Positions 31,703 to 40,128 of a DNA stretch of 47,843 bases are shown in pieces (positions within the stretch are counted from its first letter, which is position 1; the number at the start of each line of letters is the position of its first letter). The notes beneath the pieces are model-generated. The model saw nothing but the letters and a program-made list of their open reading frames with translations, made no database searches and was not told the DNA's origin. Location of the stretch: positions 1 to 47,843 of the forward strand of contig JAFVXC010000016.1 in the NCBI GenBank assembly GCA_017501345.1, written 5' to 3'. The translations under genes and the position numbers were made by a program. Source of the DNA: Clostridia bacterium. Its GTDB lineage: Bacteria; Bacillota_A; Clostridia; Oscillospirales; CAG-272.

Positions 31703-32596
31703 TTATTCGGTGCTCATCCAGGGAGCCTCGTCCAGATAGTCGAGCGGATCGACGTAGAGCGCGTCCTTCGTCATCTCGAAATGCAGGAAGGGGGTGCCCC
31801 TCGGCTCCTCCAAGGAGGTGGTTCCGACTGTGGCGACGGTCATCCCCTGCGTGACCGATACGCCCTCTGCGATGCCCGGGGGGAGTGTGGTGGAAAGATT
31901 TTTGTAAATCGTGAAGGCGTTGTTTTCGTGCTCGATCGCCAGACAGGCTCCGTAATACGGATCCATCCAGATTCTCGTGATCCTTCCGTCTGCCGCCGCG
32001 AGGACGGGCGCACCGGCTTCGGTCTTGACGTCGACGCCGTCATGCGCGGCGTACATCCCCATACCGGGTTGGTATATCTGCAGATCGGGGTCGTACTTTT
32101 GTATGAGTGTGCCTTGCACGGGGAGGATAAAGGCAGGGGCGGGTTCGGTGCTCTCAGGCCCGACCGTTGTGGGCTCGGACGAGGCTTCCGGATCGACGAT
32201 CGGCTTCGACACGGATGGAGCATCGGGCAGGGACGACGGCTCGGTGATCTCGGGCACGACTGCTGCGGGCTCGGATGATGCTTCGGGATCGGTGGTCGGC
32301 TTCGACACGGACGGAGCATCGGGCAGGGGGGATAGCTCTGAGACGGTCGTCTCGTCGGACGTGAAGGAGCCGAAGAACTGAAGAGGGTCAAGCTTCTTTG
32401 AAAGGAAGCTTTTAGCCGGGAGGAGAAAGAGAAAGACGAGAAGCACGATGCCGCCGTGCTTTATCCTTCGCTTACGGCGCTTCTTGGCGATGGTGCGTGC
32501 CGCGACCTCCTCCGCTTCAAGGAGCTTCGGGCTGATCTCGCTGAGAAGCTCGAATAAAGAAATTTTTTTCATATCTGTTTTGAAAACCTCCGTCAT
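31703..32596 (-). CDS. Membrane-anchored M23 (LytM/SpoIIQ-like) protein, probably catalytically inactive
   Basis: A 297-residue single-pass protein. Residues 1-46 are cytoplasmic and basic, 47-65 are a membrane helix, 90-160 are a Pro/Ser/Glu linker made of two 32-residue repeats (LPDAPSVSKP...DPEASSEP), and 165-285 are an M23 domain. The zinc ligands His185, Asp189 and His272 are kept (HDGVD and FLHFE). The catalytic histidines are replaced: Asn233 in IYKNL for YxHL, and Phe270 for the first His of HLH. This makes it a likely pseudo-peptidase, as in Bacillus SpoIIQ. The start may be 32572 (MKKISLFELL) instead; neither has an ideal ribosome site. It lies upstream of the ECF gene and shares its promoter motif, so a sensor or anti-sigma role is inferred. 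Confidence 0.85.
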   Translation of the reverse strand: MTEVFKTDMKKISLFELLSEISPKLLEAEEVAARTIAKKRRKRRIKHGGIVLLVFLFLLPAKSFLSKKLDPLQFFGSFTSDETTVSELSPLPDAPSVSKPTTDPEASSEPAAVVPEITEPSSLPDAPSVSKPIVDPEASSEPTTVGPESTEPAPAFILPVQGTLIQKYDPDLQIYQPGMGMYAAHDGVDVKTEAGAPVLAAADGRITRIWMDPYYGACLAIEHENNAFTIYKNLSTTLPPGIAEGVSVTQGMTVATVGTTSLEEPRGTPFLHFEMTKDALYVDPLDYLDEAPWMSTE

Positions 32597-32650
32597 TGGG
32601 GTTGGGGGAAAGCATGATATTAAACTTATATATTACTTAATATACTATAT

Positions 32651-32675
32651 ACGACAAAATTCATCAAAACCTAAC
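32651..32675 (-). promoter_or_regulatory. Predicted ECF promoter of the M23-like gene
   Basis: Minus-strand GTTAGGTTT, 10 bases, TGTCGT (followed by ATA), matching 31653-31677 in both boxes and spacing while the intervening bases differ. About 50-55 bases before the gene. Confidence 0.72.
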
Positions 32676-32723
32676 AGAGAATCAGAAAAAATAAGAAAAG
32701 GGCTGTTTGAACGGTTTGCACTG

Positions 32724-32759
32724 TCAGCGGTAAATCAAAGCTCGATTTACGCGCGCTGA
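32724..32759. other. Hairpin between the M23 promoter and the radical SAM gene
   Basis: GTAAATC/GATTTAC with an outer CAGCG/CGCTG pairing and no T run. It sits downstream of the radical SAM gene on the minus strand; a weak terminator or processing signal is possible. Confidence 0.4.
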
Positions 32760-32854
32760 AATATCCCCCTTCTGAAGCGGCGATGATCCGTAGATAAAAC
32801 TTAAGGAAGATTTTCGGGAACGGGGTGCAGACCGAGGTCGGCCCATTTCATTAT

Positions 32855-33739
32855 TTATATTTCAAAATCGGGAGTATACGCCTTCGTTGCCGCAGATCTG
32901 TCCTGCTCGAAGCCCGTAAAACCGAGGGAGAGCGCGTGCTTCCTCACCGAATCGTATTCGAAGGTCGTGACGCGGCGGCGCAGGGTGTCGTATTCTGCGC
33001 CTTCGGGCAGAAATTCGGGGGTGTACTGCCACATCAGGGATAGACGAACGTCCGTGGGTGGGACGATCTCTCTGAGACGGTCGAGCACCGCAAGGGAATC
33101 CTTTCGCTGTCCGGGCAGAACGAGATGGCGCACGAGCACCCCCGATGTGCAGATGCCGTCGGTGTCGGCCGTGAACGCGCCTGCGTGCTCGTACATCCGT
33201 CTGATCGCTCTTGCTGCGACCTCCGGGTAATCTCTCGCCCCCGAGAGACGGGCGGAGAGATCGCCCGATGCGTATTTGAAGTCGGGAAGCCAGACGCTGA
33301 CGAATTCGGACAGCGCGTCGACCGTTTCCTCCGTTTCGTAGCCGCTCGTGTTCCAGACGACGGGGATATATAGGTCGGATCTGATCTCTCTGAGCGCCTC
33401 GAGGATCTGCGGCACGAATTGCGTGCCTGTGACGAGGTTCAGGTTATGCGCACCCTTACTCTGGAGGGCGAGCATTTTTTCACCGAGCGCTCGTATGGAG
33501 ATCTCCTTGCCGCCGCCGTCGTGACTGATCACGCGGTTCTGACAGAAGACGCATCTGAGGGTACAGCCCGAGAAGAAGACCGTTCCCGAGCCTTGTGTGC
33601 CGCTGATCGGCGGCTCCTCCCATCTGTGAAGATCGGCACGGGCGATATGAACGGTATTCGGCATACGGCAAACGCCGAGGTGCTCGGTGCGGTCGGCATT
33701 GCAGGCGCGGGGACAAAGGGAACAGAGACCTTGCTTCAT
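32855..33739 (-). CDS. PflX-like radical SAM protein
   Basis: A 294-residue radical SAM enzyme related to pyruvate formate-lyase activases (PflX, COG1313 type). The N-terminus has a cysteine motif, CSLCPRACNADR...GVCRMP, followed by LHRWEEPPISG. The SAM cluster motif is CTLRCVFCQN at about 66-75 (CxxxCxxC), preceded by GSGTVFFSG. Conserved LPDFKYA and a C-terminal SLMWQYTPEF follow. ATG 33739 has GGAGGAG upstream; an earlier ATG (33844) would add 35 unlikely residues. PflX-like proteins have no proven substrate, though a glycyl-radical activase role has been suggested. No glycyl-radical enzyme gene is nearby. Confidence 0.92.
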   Translation of the reverse strand: MKQGLCSLCPRACNADRTEHLGVCRMPNTVHIARADLHRWEEPPISGTQGSGTVFFSGCTLRCVFCQNRVISHDGGGKEISIRALGEKMLALQSKGAHNLNLVTGTQFVPQILEALREIRSDLYIPVVWNTSGYETEETVDALSEFVSVWLPDFKYASGDLSARLSGARDYPEVAARAIRRMYEHAGAFTADTDGICTSGVLVRHLVLPGQRKDSLAVLDRLREIVPPTDVRLSLMWQYTPEFLPEGAEYDTLRRRVTTFEYDSVRKHALSLGFTGFEQDRSAATKAYTPDFEI

Positions 33740-33913
33740 AACTCCTCCGATGTGTAACTTTTTTGTGTGATTTTTTCTGACGGAGCGGTCGGTGTGCGTG
33801 ACGGCTTCTGTAATTATTATAAAGGTTTCCTGCGTTTTTTTCAAGTATCTCTGCGAAAAATGCGGTTATTTGAAAAAAATACAAAACTTTTTGAAAAAAT
33901 TTTCTGTTTCCTA

Positions 33914-33942
33914 TTTACAAAGTCTTTTTTGTATGGTACAAT
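33914..33942 (+). promoter_or_regulatory. Promoter of the SH3-like lipoprotein/cinA unit
   Basis: TTTACA (33914-33919), 17-base spacer, TACAAT (33937-33942). Confidence 0.8.
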
Positions 33943-34008
33943 CTATTTTGTATATAATGCCTACTATGTACTGTCCGAACAAACAAAAATGTTAAGGAGT
34001 AAAAAATT

Positions 34009-35037
34009 ATGAAAAAGATCATCGTACTTATCCTGGCACTGCTTTTGGTTATGACCGCCGTTGCGTGCGGCCAGGGCTCTACGGGTAATTCCGACGAAAC
34101 GACCGGCGGCGGTAACGGCCCCGAGTCGGGCTCGGCTGAGACGACCGGTGGAAGTACCGATCCCGACGACGTAACGACTGCCGGTGACGGTGAAGGCAGC
34201 GGCGAATCCGACGACACCGACGAGACGACGGGCGGAGATGCCGAGACCACCGGTGGCTCTGCGGCTCCCGGTCTTCAGGATGCGACCGAGGTGGACGAGA
34301 CCGTTTATCTGACTGTTGCGGGCGCATATTACAGAAGCGCACCCGACATATACGAGAATAATCTCGTTGGTCGCGTCGCGTGGGGTGACGAGCTGAACCG
34401 TGTTGCCTACAATACCGAGTGGAGCGTGATCCTGGTTGAAGGTGTGAAATACTACATTTCCACCGAGTGCGTATCCAAGACCGCGCCCACGGAGGAGCCT
34501 ACGTTCACCGAAACGAACGATACGGTTACCGTTGTCGGCTCCGATGTCGCTCTTTACACCGCGCCGCTTGCAACCGATGCTACGCTCTTTGACTACCTTG
34601 AAGAGGGCGTGAAGCTCACCCGTGTCAAGTACAACGAGAAGTGGAGCGTCGTCAGCCACGGTGGCTACGAGCTTTATCTTGAGGTCGACGGGCATACCGA
34701 TGCCGAGGACTCGGGGGAGATCGAATTCACCGAATACGAGGCAACGCTTGAGGTAAAGGCAGACGGCACGATCCTGTATAGCATCGCGTCGACCGACACG
34801 AGCATTTCCGAAACGGTTGCGACCCTTACGAAGGGAACCCAGATCGAGGCTGTATCGGTCAGCGAGGACGGTCTTTGGTACAGCGTCTATTACTTCCACA
34901 CCGATCTCGGTGTCGAGCAGAGAGTTTACATCCAGGCGTCCGCGGTTACCGTAATGGGCGAGGATGGTGAAAGCAGTGAAGAGGAGCTCCCCGAGGACGG
35001 TGAGGACATTCCCGAGGACGGCGAAGAGGAAGAGTAA
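34009..35037 (+). CDS. Lipoprotein with SH3-like repeats
   Basis: A 342-residue predicted lipoprotein. The signal ends in a lipobox at TAVAC (Cys20). A long Gly/Thr/Asp/Glu-rich linker (about 21-90, recurring ETTGG) follows. Then three SH3-like modules of about 70 residues: VYLTVAGAYYRSAPDIYENN, VTVVGSDVALYTAPLATDAT and LEVKADGTILYSIASTD. Each ends in a WSV or LWYS tryptophan turn. The C-terminus is strongly acidic (EDGEDIPEDGEEEE). SH3b-type domains often bind cell wall; here no enzyme domain is attached. The start has AAGGAG upstream. It precedes cinA by 33 bases and may share its transcript, though a functional link is not obvious. Confidence 0.88.
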   Translation: MKKIIVLILALLLVMTAVACGQGSTGNSDETTGGGNGPESGSAETTGGSTDPDDVTTAGDGEGSGESDDTDETTGGDAETTGGSAAPGLQDATEVDETVYLTVAGAYYRSAPDIYENNLVGRVAWGDELNRVAYNTEWSVILVEGVKYYISTECVSKTAPTEEPTFTETNDTVTVVGSDVALYTAPLATDATLFDYLEEGVKLTRVKYNEKWSVVSHGGYELYLEVDGHTDAEDSGEIEFTEYEATLEVKADGTILYSIASTDTSISETVATLTKGTQIEAVSVSEDGLWYSVYYFHTDLGVEQRVYIQASAVTVMGEDGESSEEELPEDGEDIPEDGEEEE

Positions 35038-35070
35038 GCCGATCCGCAACGCAGTAAGGAGATAACGGAT

Positions 35071-36387
35071 ATGGAAGTCCGTACTGAAGCGAGTGGGTTC
35101 TCCTCGGCGGAGATCCTGTGCGTTGGAACCGAGCTTCTGCTCGGTGATATCGTCAACACGAACGCGGCGTTTCTTTCACGCGCCCTTGCAGCACTCGGGA
35201 TTCCCGTTTACCGCCAGACGGTGGTCGGGGACAATCCGAGACGGCTCCGTCAGGCGCTTTCGGATGCGCTTCTGTACGCGGATCTCGTGATCACATCGGG
35301 TGGGCTCGGTCCGACCTACGACGATCTGACGAAGGAAACGGTCGCCGCGTTTTTCGGCAGACAGACCGTCCTTCACGAGGAGTCGCTCGAGCGCATCCGC
35401 GCCTATTTCGCGCGAACGAACCGCGAAATGCCCGAGAACAATGTGAAGCAGGCGATGGTGCCCGAGGGCGCGACCGTATTCCCGAACGATTACGGCACGG
35501 CTCCCGCATTCGCTCTTACGGACGACGTAACGGGGAAGACCGTCATTATGCTACCGGGACCACCTCGCGAGCTTGAGCCGATCTTTGAAGAACAGATCGC
35601 ACCCTATCTCCGTTCACGCTCGGACGAGGTGCTTCTCAGTAAGAACATTCACCTCTTCGGTATCGGTGAATCGCAGGCCGAGGGGTACGTCCGTACCCTG
35701 ATGGAGGAGAGCGTGAATCCGACTCTTGCACCCTACTGTCAGGCGGGCGAGGTACGTTTCCGCGTGACGGCGCGGGCAAAGGATGAAAAGAGTGCCGCCG
35801 CGATGTGCGACAAAATGATCGCACAGGTGCGGGCATCGGGGCTTCAGCCCTATATTTACGGAATCGACGTGCACTCGCTCGAGGAGGCGGCGATCCGTGC
35901 GCTTCTCAAGCGGGAGCTGACCGTTGCGGTCGCGGAATCGCTGACGGGCGGTATGATCGGAGAACGGCTTGCATCGGTACCCGGTGCGTCGGGAGCTTTT
36001 CTCGGTGGGTGCATTACTTACCGGAATGCAGTGAAGCAGTCGCTCCTCGGTGTTTCCTTCGAAACGCTTGACAGGTACACCGAGATATCCGCAGAATGTG
36101 CGAGAGAGATGGCGATCGGCGTGCTCGAGCGCCTCGGAAGTGACATCGGCGTTTCTGCTACGGGACTTGCGGGTCCGGGAGGCGGCACGCCCGAGTGTCC
36201 TGTCGGCACGGTCTATATCGGCATTGCAATGAAAACGAAGGGCATCGACGGAAAGGCAGTCCTTTCCTCCTCGGTGCGGCGGCTGGCGCTGTCTCCGATG
36301 CGGGATCGCGCATACATTCGCACCGTTTCGGCGTCAAATGCCATAGAGCTCGTTTTGCGGGCTGCTGAAAACGGAGGGATCGTTTGA
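35071..36387 (+). CDS. cinA: CinA, competence/damage-inducible protein A
   Basis: A 438-residue protein with both CinA domains. The N-terminal MoCF-like ADP-ribose/NMN-related pyrophosphatase part (about 7-175) begins EILCVGTELLLGDIVNTNAA, with SGGLGPTYDDLTKE and PGPPRELEPIF. The C-terminal NMN deamidase (PncC) domain (about 270-430) has AESLTGGMIGERLASVPGAS and TGLAGPGGGTPECPVGTVYI. It functions in the pyridine nucleotide cycle by turning NMN into nicotinate mononucleotide. The start has AAGGAG upstream. A terminator overlaps its stop codon. Confidence 0.96.
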   Translation: MEVRTEASGFSSAEILCVGTELLLGDIVNTNAAFLSRALAALGIPVYRQTVVGDNPRRLRQALSDALLYADLVITSGGLGPTYDDLTKETVAAFFGRQTVLHEESLERIRAYFARTNREMPENNVKQAMVPEGATVFPNDYGTAPAFALTDDVTGKTVIMLPGPPRELEPIFEEQIAPYLRSRSDEVLLSKNIHLFGIGESQAEGYVRTLMEESVNPTLAPYCQAGEVRFRVTARAKDEKSAAAMCDKMIAQVRASGLQPYIYGIDVHSLEEAAIRALLKRELTVAVAESLTGGMIGERLASVPGASGAFLGGCITYRNAVKQSLLGVSFETLDRYTEISAECAREMAIGVLERLGSDIGVSATGLAGPGGGTPECPVGTVYIGIAMKTKGIDGKAVLSSSVRRLALSPMRDRAYIRTVSASNAIELVLRAAENGGIV

Positions 36388-36406
36388 TCCCTCCATTTTC
36401 TTTTTT
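36373..36406 (+). terminator. Terminator overlapping the cinA stop
   Basis: A 9-bp stem GGAGGGATC / GATCCCTCC, 4-base loop, T-rich tail. The stem contains the last codons and stop of cinA. Confidence 0.9.
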
Positions 36407-36437
36407 GTCAAAATTTTCACTTTTTTCGGGAAAGTAC

Positions 36438-36466
36438 TTGATATTTTGCGGACTTTCGTTTATACT
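36438..36466 (+). promoter_or_regulatory. Promoter of pfkA
   Basis: TTGATA (36438-36443), 17-base spacer, TATACT (36461-36466). Confidence 0.8.
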
Positions 36467-36526
36467 ATTATTATCAAATGAAGCTTTTGCCGTCCAATGC
36501 GGACGGTGACCTTGGAGGGACCTGAA

Positions 36527-37624
36527 ATGGCTAAAAAATTCAGAAGAATCGGAATATTGACCTCGGGCGGTGATGCGCCCGGAATGAATGCCGCCGTCAG
36601 AGCGGTGGCGCTTCGCGCACTTGAGGAGGGGATCGAGGTTTACGGCATCCGCAGCGGATATGCGGGACTGCTTAGTGACACGATGGAGCTCCTCACACCG
36701 AACTTGGTTGCGGGACTGACCTCACACAGCGGAACTGCGCTCTGGTCTGCCCGTTGCCTTGAATTCGCAACGCCCGAGGGCGTCGCAAAGGCGGCTGAGA
36801 CCTGCCGTAAAAACGAGATCGACGCGCTCATCGTTATTGGCGGTGACGGAACCTTCCGCGGCGGCACCGATATGACGCTTGCGGGCATTCCGACCATCGG
36901 CATTCCCGGCACGATCGACAACGATATCACCGCGACCGACTACACGATCGGCTTTGATACCGCGATGAATACCGTTCTCTATACTGCCGACTGCCTCCAG
37001 AACACCTGTGAGTCGCACAAGAGATGCAGCGTCATCGAGGTGATGGGACGCAACTGCGGTCTGATCGCGCTTGAGACGGGTATTGCGGTTGGTGCTGTCG
37101 GAACGGTGATCCCCGAGCAGCCCTTTGACGAGGAGGGCTTTATTGCCCGTATTAAATCGCTCCGCGACAGCGGCAAGCGATCGATGCTTGTGATCGTTTC
37201 CGAGGGATGCTTCACCGAGGACGGGAAGCCCTACGGCGAGTACCTCGCAAAGCGCATCAACAAGGAATGCGGACTTGACACCGAATACGACATCGAGACC
37301 AAGTTCTGCCGTCTTGCACATATCGCGCGAGGCGGTGTTCCGACGCTCACCGACCGTCTTACTGCGACCGAAATGGGATGCCGCGCCGTCGAGCTTCTGC
37401 TTGAAGGCAAGAGCGACCGCGTCGTAGCCGTTCGCCACGGAGAGATCGTTGATCTCGACATCCGTTGGGCGCTTGCGGTCGACCGTATGTATAAGAAGAA
37501 GCTGAAGGACGGAGATCTCGATCCGTTTACTGCGGAGGAGGTCGACGCGATGAGAGCGCTCGTCAAAGAACGCGAGCAGGAGATCGCTGACCGCTACAAG
37601 GTCGCGAACTACTGCGCAAAATAA
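36527..37624 (+). CDS. pfkA: ATP-dependent 6-phosphofructokinase
   Basis: A 365-residue glycolytic enzyme converting fructose-6-phosphate to fructose-1,6-bisphosphate. Key marks are ILTSGGDAPGMNAAVRA at the N-terminus, GGDGTFRGG (with Gly rather than the Asp of PPi enzymes, indicating ATP use), PGTIDNDI with the catalytic Asp, and EVMGRNCG for the usual RHCG. It is longer than the 320-residue E. coli type, in line with the group common in Clostridia. I chose ATG 36527 because GGAGGG lies 7 bases upstream; an in-frame start at 36497 lacks one. It has its own promoter and terminator. Confidence 0.95.
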   Translation: MAKKFRRIGILTSGGDAPGMNAAVRAVALRALEEGIEVYGIRSGYAGLLSDTMELLTPNLVAGLTSHSGTALWSARCLEFATPEGVAKAAETCRKNEIDALIVIGGDGTFRGGTDMTLAGIPTIGIPGTIDNDITATDYTIGFDTAMNTVLYTADCLQNTCESHKRCSVIEVMGRNCGLIALETGIAVGAVGTVIPEQPFDEEGFIARIKSLRDSGKRSMLVIVSEGCFTEDGKPYGEYLAKRINKECGLDTEYDIETKFCRLAHIARGGVPTLTDRLTATEMGCRAVELLLEGKSDRVVAVRHGEIVDLDIRWALAVDRMYKKKLKDGDLDPFTAEEVDAMRALVKEREQEIADRYKVANYCAK

Positions 37625-37631
37625 TACTGTT

Positions 37632-37694
37632 GTGGGACGTATCTCTCTGCCGTATTGCCGTTCTTTGCGGCGAGCGGACTGCGTCCCACCTTTT
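37632..37694 (+). terminator. Terminator of pfkA with nested hairpin
   Basis: Outer stem GTGGGACG / CGTCCCAC around an inner GCCG/CGGC hairpin, followed by CTTTTC. It lies between the pfkA stop and the next gene's ribosome site. Confidence 0.65.
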
Positions 37695-37722
37695 CTCTGT
37701 CTCTCTCTCGGAAAGGATCGAT

Positions 37723-39129
37723 ATGGAACTGCCGATCGCATTTGCTACGCGTATGAAAAAGCTCCTCGGAGCGGAATATAATAGCTTTTATGAGGAATTC
37801 TGCCGCGAGGAGGCGGTAAAGGGGCTTCGGGTCAATCTGCGGAAGGTGTCGGTGAGGACATTCGCCGCGCATACGCCCTTTTCGTTCGAGGCCTTGCCGT
37901 ATGCCGACGGCGGCTTTATCGTTCCCGCGTCGGCGGGGGCGGGGAAGCACCCCTACCACGCGGCGGGCGCTTATTATATGCAGGATCCCGGTGCGATGGC
38001 GGCGGTTGCGGCGATCCCCGACGCGGTGTTTGACCGCAAGGGAATGCGCGTGCTCGATCTGTGCGCTGCCCCGGGTGGGAAGACGACACAGCTCGCGTCC
38101 CGCGCGCCTGAGGGGAGCATCATTCTGTCGAACGAATATAATGCACAGAGAAGCCGTATCCTCGCGTCGAACGTCGAGCGGATGGGGCTTACGAGCGTTT
38201 GTGTGACGAATCTCGACACCGCCGTGCTCGCGGAGCTTTATCCCGATGTATTCGACCTCGTTGTATGTGACGCGCCCTGCTCGGGAGAGGGAATGTTCCG
38301 AAAGAACGACCGTGCGATCCTTGAATGGAACGAAGGAAACGTCAGAATGTGTGCCGAGCGCCAGCGAGAGATCCTCTCGAATGGAGCAAAATGTGTCTCC
38401 CCCGGAGGATATCTCCTCTATTCGACCTGTACTTACTCGGTTGAGGAAAATGAGGCTGTCGTTGCGGCGTTTCTTTCGGAGCATCCCGACTTTTCGCTCG
38501 TGCCGTGTGCTGACGCCGTCGCTTTTTGCACGTCGGACGGCGTTACCGACGGATTTTCTGCGGGGCTTTCGCTCTGCCGCCGTTTCTATCCCCACGTTTC
38601 AAAGGGGGAAGGGCAATTTATTGCACTATTGTACCGCTCGGAAGAGGCGCGCGCGGAGCTTCGACGCGGTGTGAAGGACGACGGCTTTACGCGTCCGTCA
38701 AGGCAGGATGCATCTGCGATCGAGGACTTCCTGAAGGAAGCGCTCGGGCACACGCTCCCTGCGATCTCTGTGCGCGGCGGGAATGCCGTCACGATCCCTG
38801 CGTGGGAGACGACACCGCTTCCGTGTGTTCCAAACGGAATTGTCGCACTCGGCGCGGCGATCGGAGAGGTGCGGAAGGGGAGGATCGTGCCGCATCACCA
38901 TTTCTTTATGGCGTTTGGCGCAGAGATGCAGAGCCGCGTCATTCTTGACTGTGACGACGCGCGCGTTATGCGCTATCTTGCGGGCGAGGAGATCGACGTC
39001 CCCGCGGAATGCAAGGGATACACGGCGGTCTTGCTCCGCATCGGGGACACGGCGGTGTCGCTCGGTGGCGGCAAGGCGTCGGGAGGACGGCTGAAGAATT
39101 ATTACCCGAAGGGGCTTCGGGTGCGGTGA
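37723..39129 (+). CDS. rsmF: NOL1/NOP2/Sun-family rRNA cytosine-C5 methyltransferase (RsmF-like)
   Basis: A 468-residue SAM-dependent RNA methyltransferase forming 5-methylcytosine in rRNA. The SAM motif is LDLCAAPGGKTTQLA (about 102-116). Motif IV with the releasing cysteine is DAPCSGEGMFRK, and the nucleophilic cysteine lies in YSTCTYSVEENE. The C-terminal region (about 330-468) fits RsmF: GAAIGEVRKGRIVPHHHFFM and a PUA-like end with YLAGEEID. ATG 37723 has GAAAGGA upstream. The exact target cytosine is not deducible, so rsmF is the family-level name. It is followed by an AraC gene 12 bases downstream. Confidence 0.9.
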   Translation: MELPIAFATRMKKLLGAEYNSFYEEFCREEAVKGLRVNLRKVSVRTFAAHTPFSFEALPYADGGFIVPASAGAGKHPYHAAGAYYMQDPGAMAAVAAIPDAVFDRKGMRVLDLCAAPGGKTTQLASRAPEGSIILSNEYNAQRSRILASNVERMGLTSVCVTNLDTAVLAELYPDVFDLVVCDAPCSGEGMFRKNDRAILEWNEGNVRMCAERQREILSNGAKCVSPGGYLLYSTCTYSVEENEAVVAAFLSEHPDFSLVPCADAVAFCTSDGVTDGFSAGLSLCRRFYPHVSKGEGQFIALLYRSEEARAELRRGVKDDGFTRPSRQDASAIEDFLKEALGHTLPAISVRGGNAVTIPAWETTPLPCVPNGIVALGAAIGEVRKGRIVPHHHFFMAFGAEMQSRVILDCDDARVMRYLAGEEIDVPAECKGYTAVLLRIGDTAVSLGGGKASGGRLKNYYPKGLRVR

Positions 39130-39141
39130 GGGAAATCTGTG

Positions 39142-39996
39142 ATGCTATATGAGTTGGATCTTTCAAGTATGATCACTTGCGGTATGGCGGGGCGCTTTTA
39201 CCGACACGGCAGAGCGTCTGATCATCGTCGAATGCGTTCGATCGGAAGGAATCTTCTCGTGTTCGTTGTTAGCGGTACTGCGATTGGAGAGACGTCGGGG
39301 CTCACGTATCGGCTGTCAAAGGGAAGCGTATGGCTTGTGCCGAGCGGAACACCGTACCGTTTGTTGACCGATGAGGGGTGCGAATTTTATTTCTTCCGTT
39401 TTCGGGGACAAATGGAGCTTTGCTCGTCGAGACCGCATTATTCGTACAATCCATCTGAAAGTGCGCTGGTGTGTCAGCATATCGCATCAAAACGGATATG
39501 CCTTTCTGACTACACCGAGCTTTCGGAGCGGTACGACGAATTTATGCATCGGCTTGAGTGCTGTGTCGCACTGAGCAAGGAGCCCGTACATTCTTCACAG
39601 CTTTTGTTTTGCATCGAGTTTGAGCGCATTCTGATTTTACTCAGTACGATCGGCGAAGAGGAATACAGAGATAAAAAGATTCCGCCCGTTTTACGAAGAA
39701 TAACCGAATACATTAGAGAAAACGTTACAGAGAAGCTATCCGTAGGGGAGATTTCTGAGAGATTTTCACTTTCAAGGTCGTATATTTCCCGTTTGTTCAG
39801 GCGGCATTACGATTGCTCTCTAACTGAATATATCAGGCGCGGGAAGATGGACTATGCCCGGAAGCTTTTGAAATATGAAACGATGAACGTGTCCGAGGTT
39901 GCGGATTATCTCGGATATGAAAACGTATATTATTTCTCGCGCGTCTATAAAGAGACCTTTCGTCAGAGCCCGACGAAGGATCGGCGAGATGATTAG
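39142..39996 (+). CDS. AraC-family transcription regulator
   Basis: A 284-residue regulator. The N-terminal cupin sensor (about 1-110) contains RLSKGSVWLVPSGTPYRLL. The C-terminal helix-turn-helix pair has VGEISERFSLSRSYISRLFR (about 200-219) and VSEVADYLGYENVYYFSRVY (about 250-269). ATG 39142 is preferred; GTG 39139 is one codon earlier. It sits 12 bases after the rRNA methyltransferase gene and 130 bases before a glycan-degradation unit in the same direction, which it likely activates. The ligand is unknown. Confidence 0.93.
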   Translation: MLYELDLSSMITCGMAGRFYRHGRASDHRRMRSIGRNLLVFVVSGTAIGETSGLTYRLSKGSVWLVPSGTPYRLLTDEGCEFYFFRFRGQMELCSSRPHYSYNPSESALVCQHIASKRICLSDYTELSERYDEFMHRLECCVALSKEPVHSSQLLFCIEFERILILLSTIGEEEYRDKKIPPVLRRITEYIRENVTEKLSVGEISERFSLSRSYISRLFRRHYDCSLTEYIRRGKMDYARKLLKYETMNVSEVADYLGYENVYYFSRVYKETFRQSPTKDRRDD

Positions 39997-40048
39997 GTGA
40001 AGATGAGATGAGGTTCACAAAAGTATAAAAATGTGTGCGTCGTATGTA

Positions 40049-40077
40049 TTTACCGGATACGATCGTAATGCTACAAT
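40049..40077 (+). promoter_or_regulatory. Promoter of the DUF6259 glycan unit
   Basis: TTTACC (40049-40054), 17-base spacer, TACAAT (40072-40077). The weak -35 fits control by the upstream AraC regulator. Confidence 0.6.
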
Positions 40078-40128
40078 ATAAGGAGAGCCAACGGCTCGAA
40101 ATTCGAGAAACGAAAGGATCCTTATATT

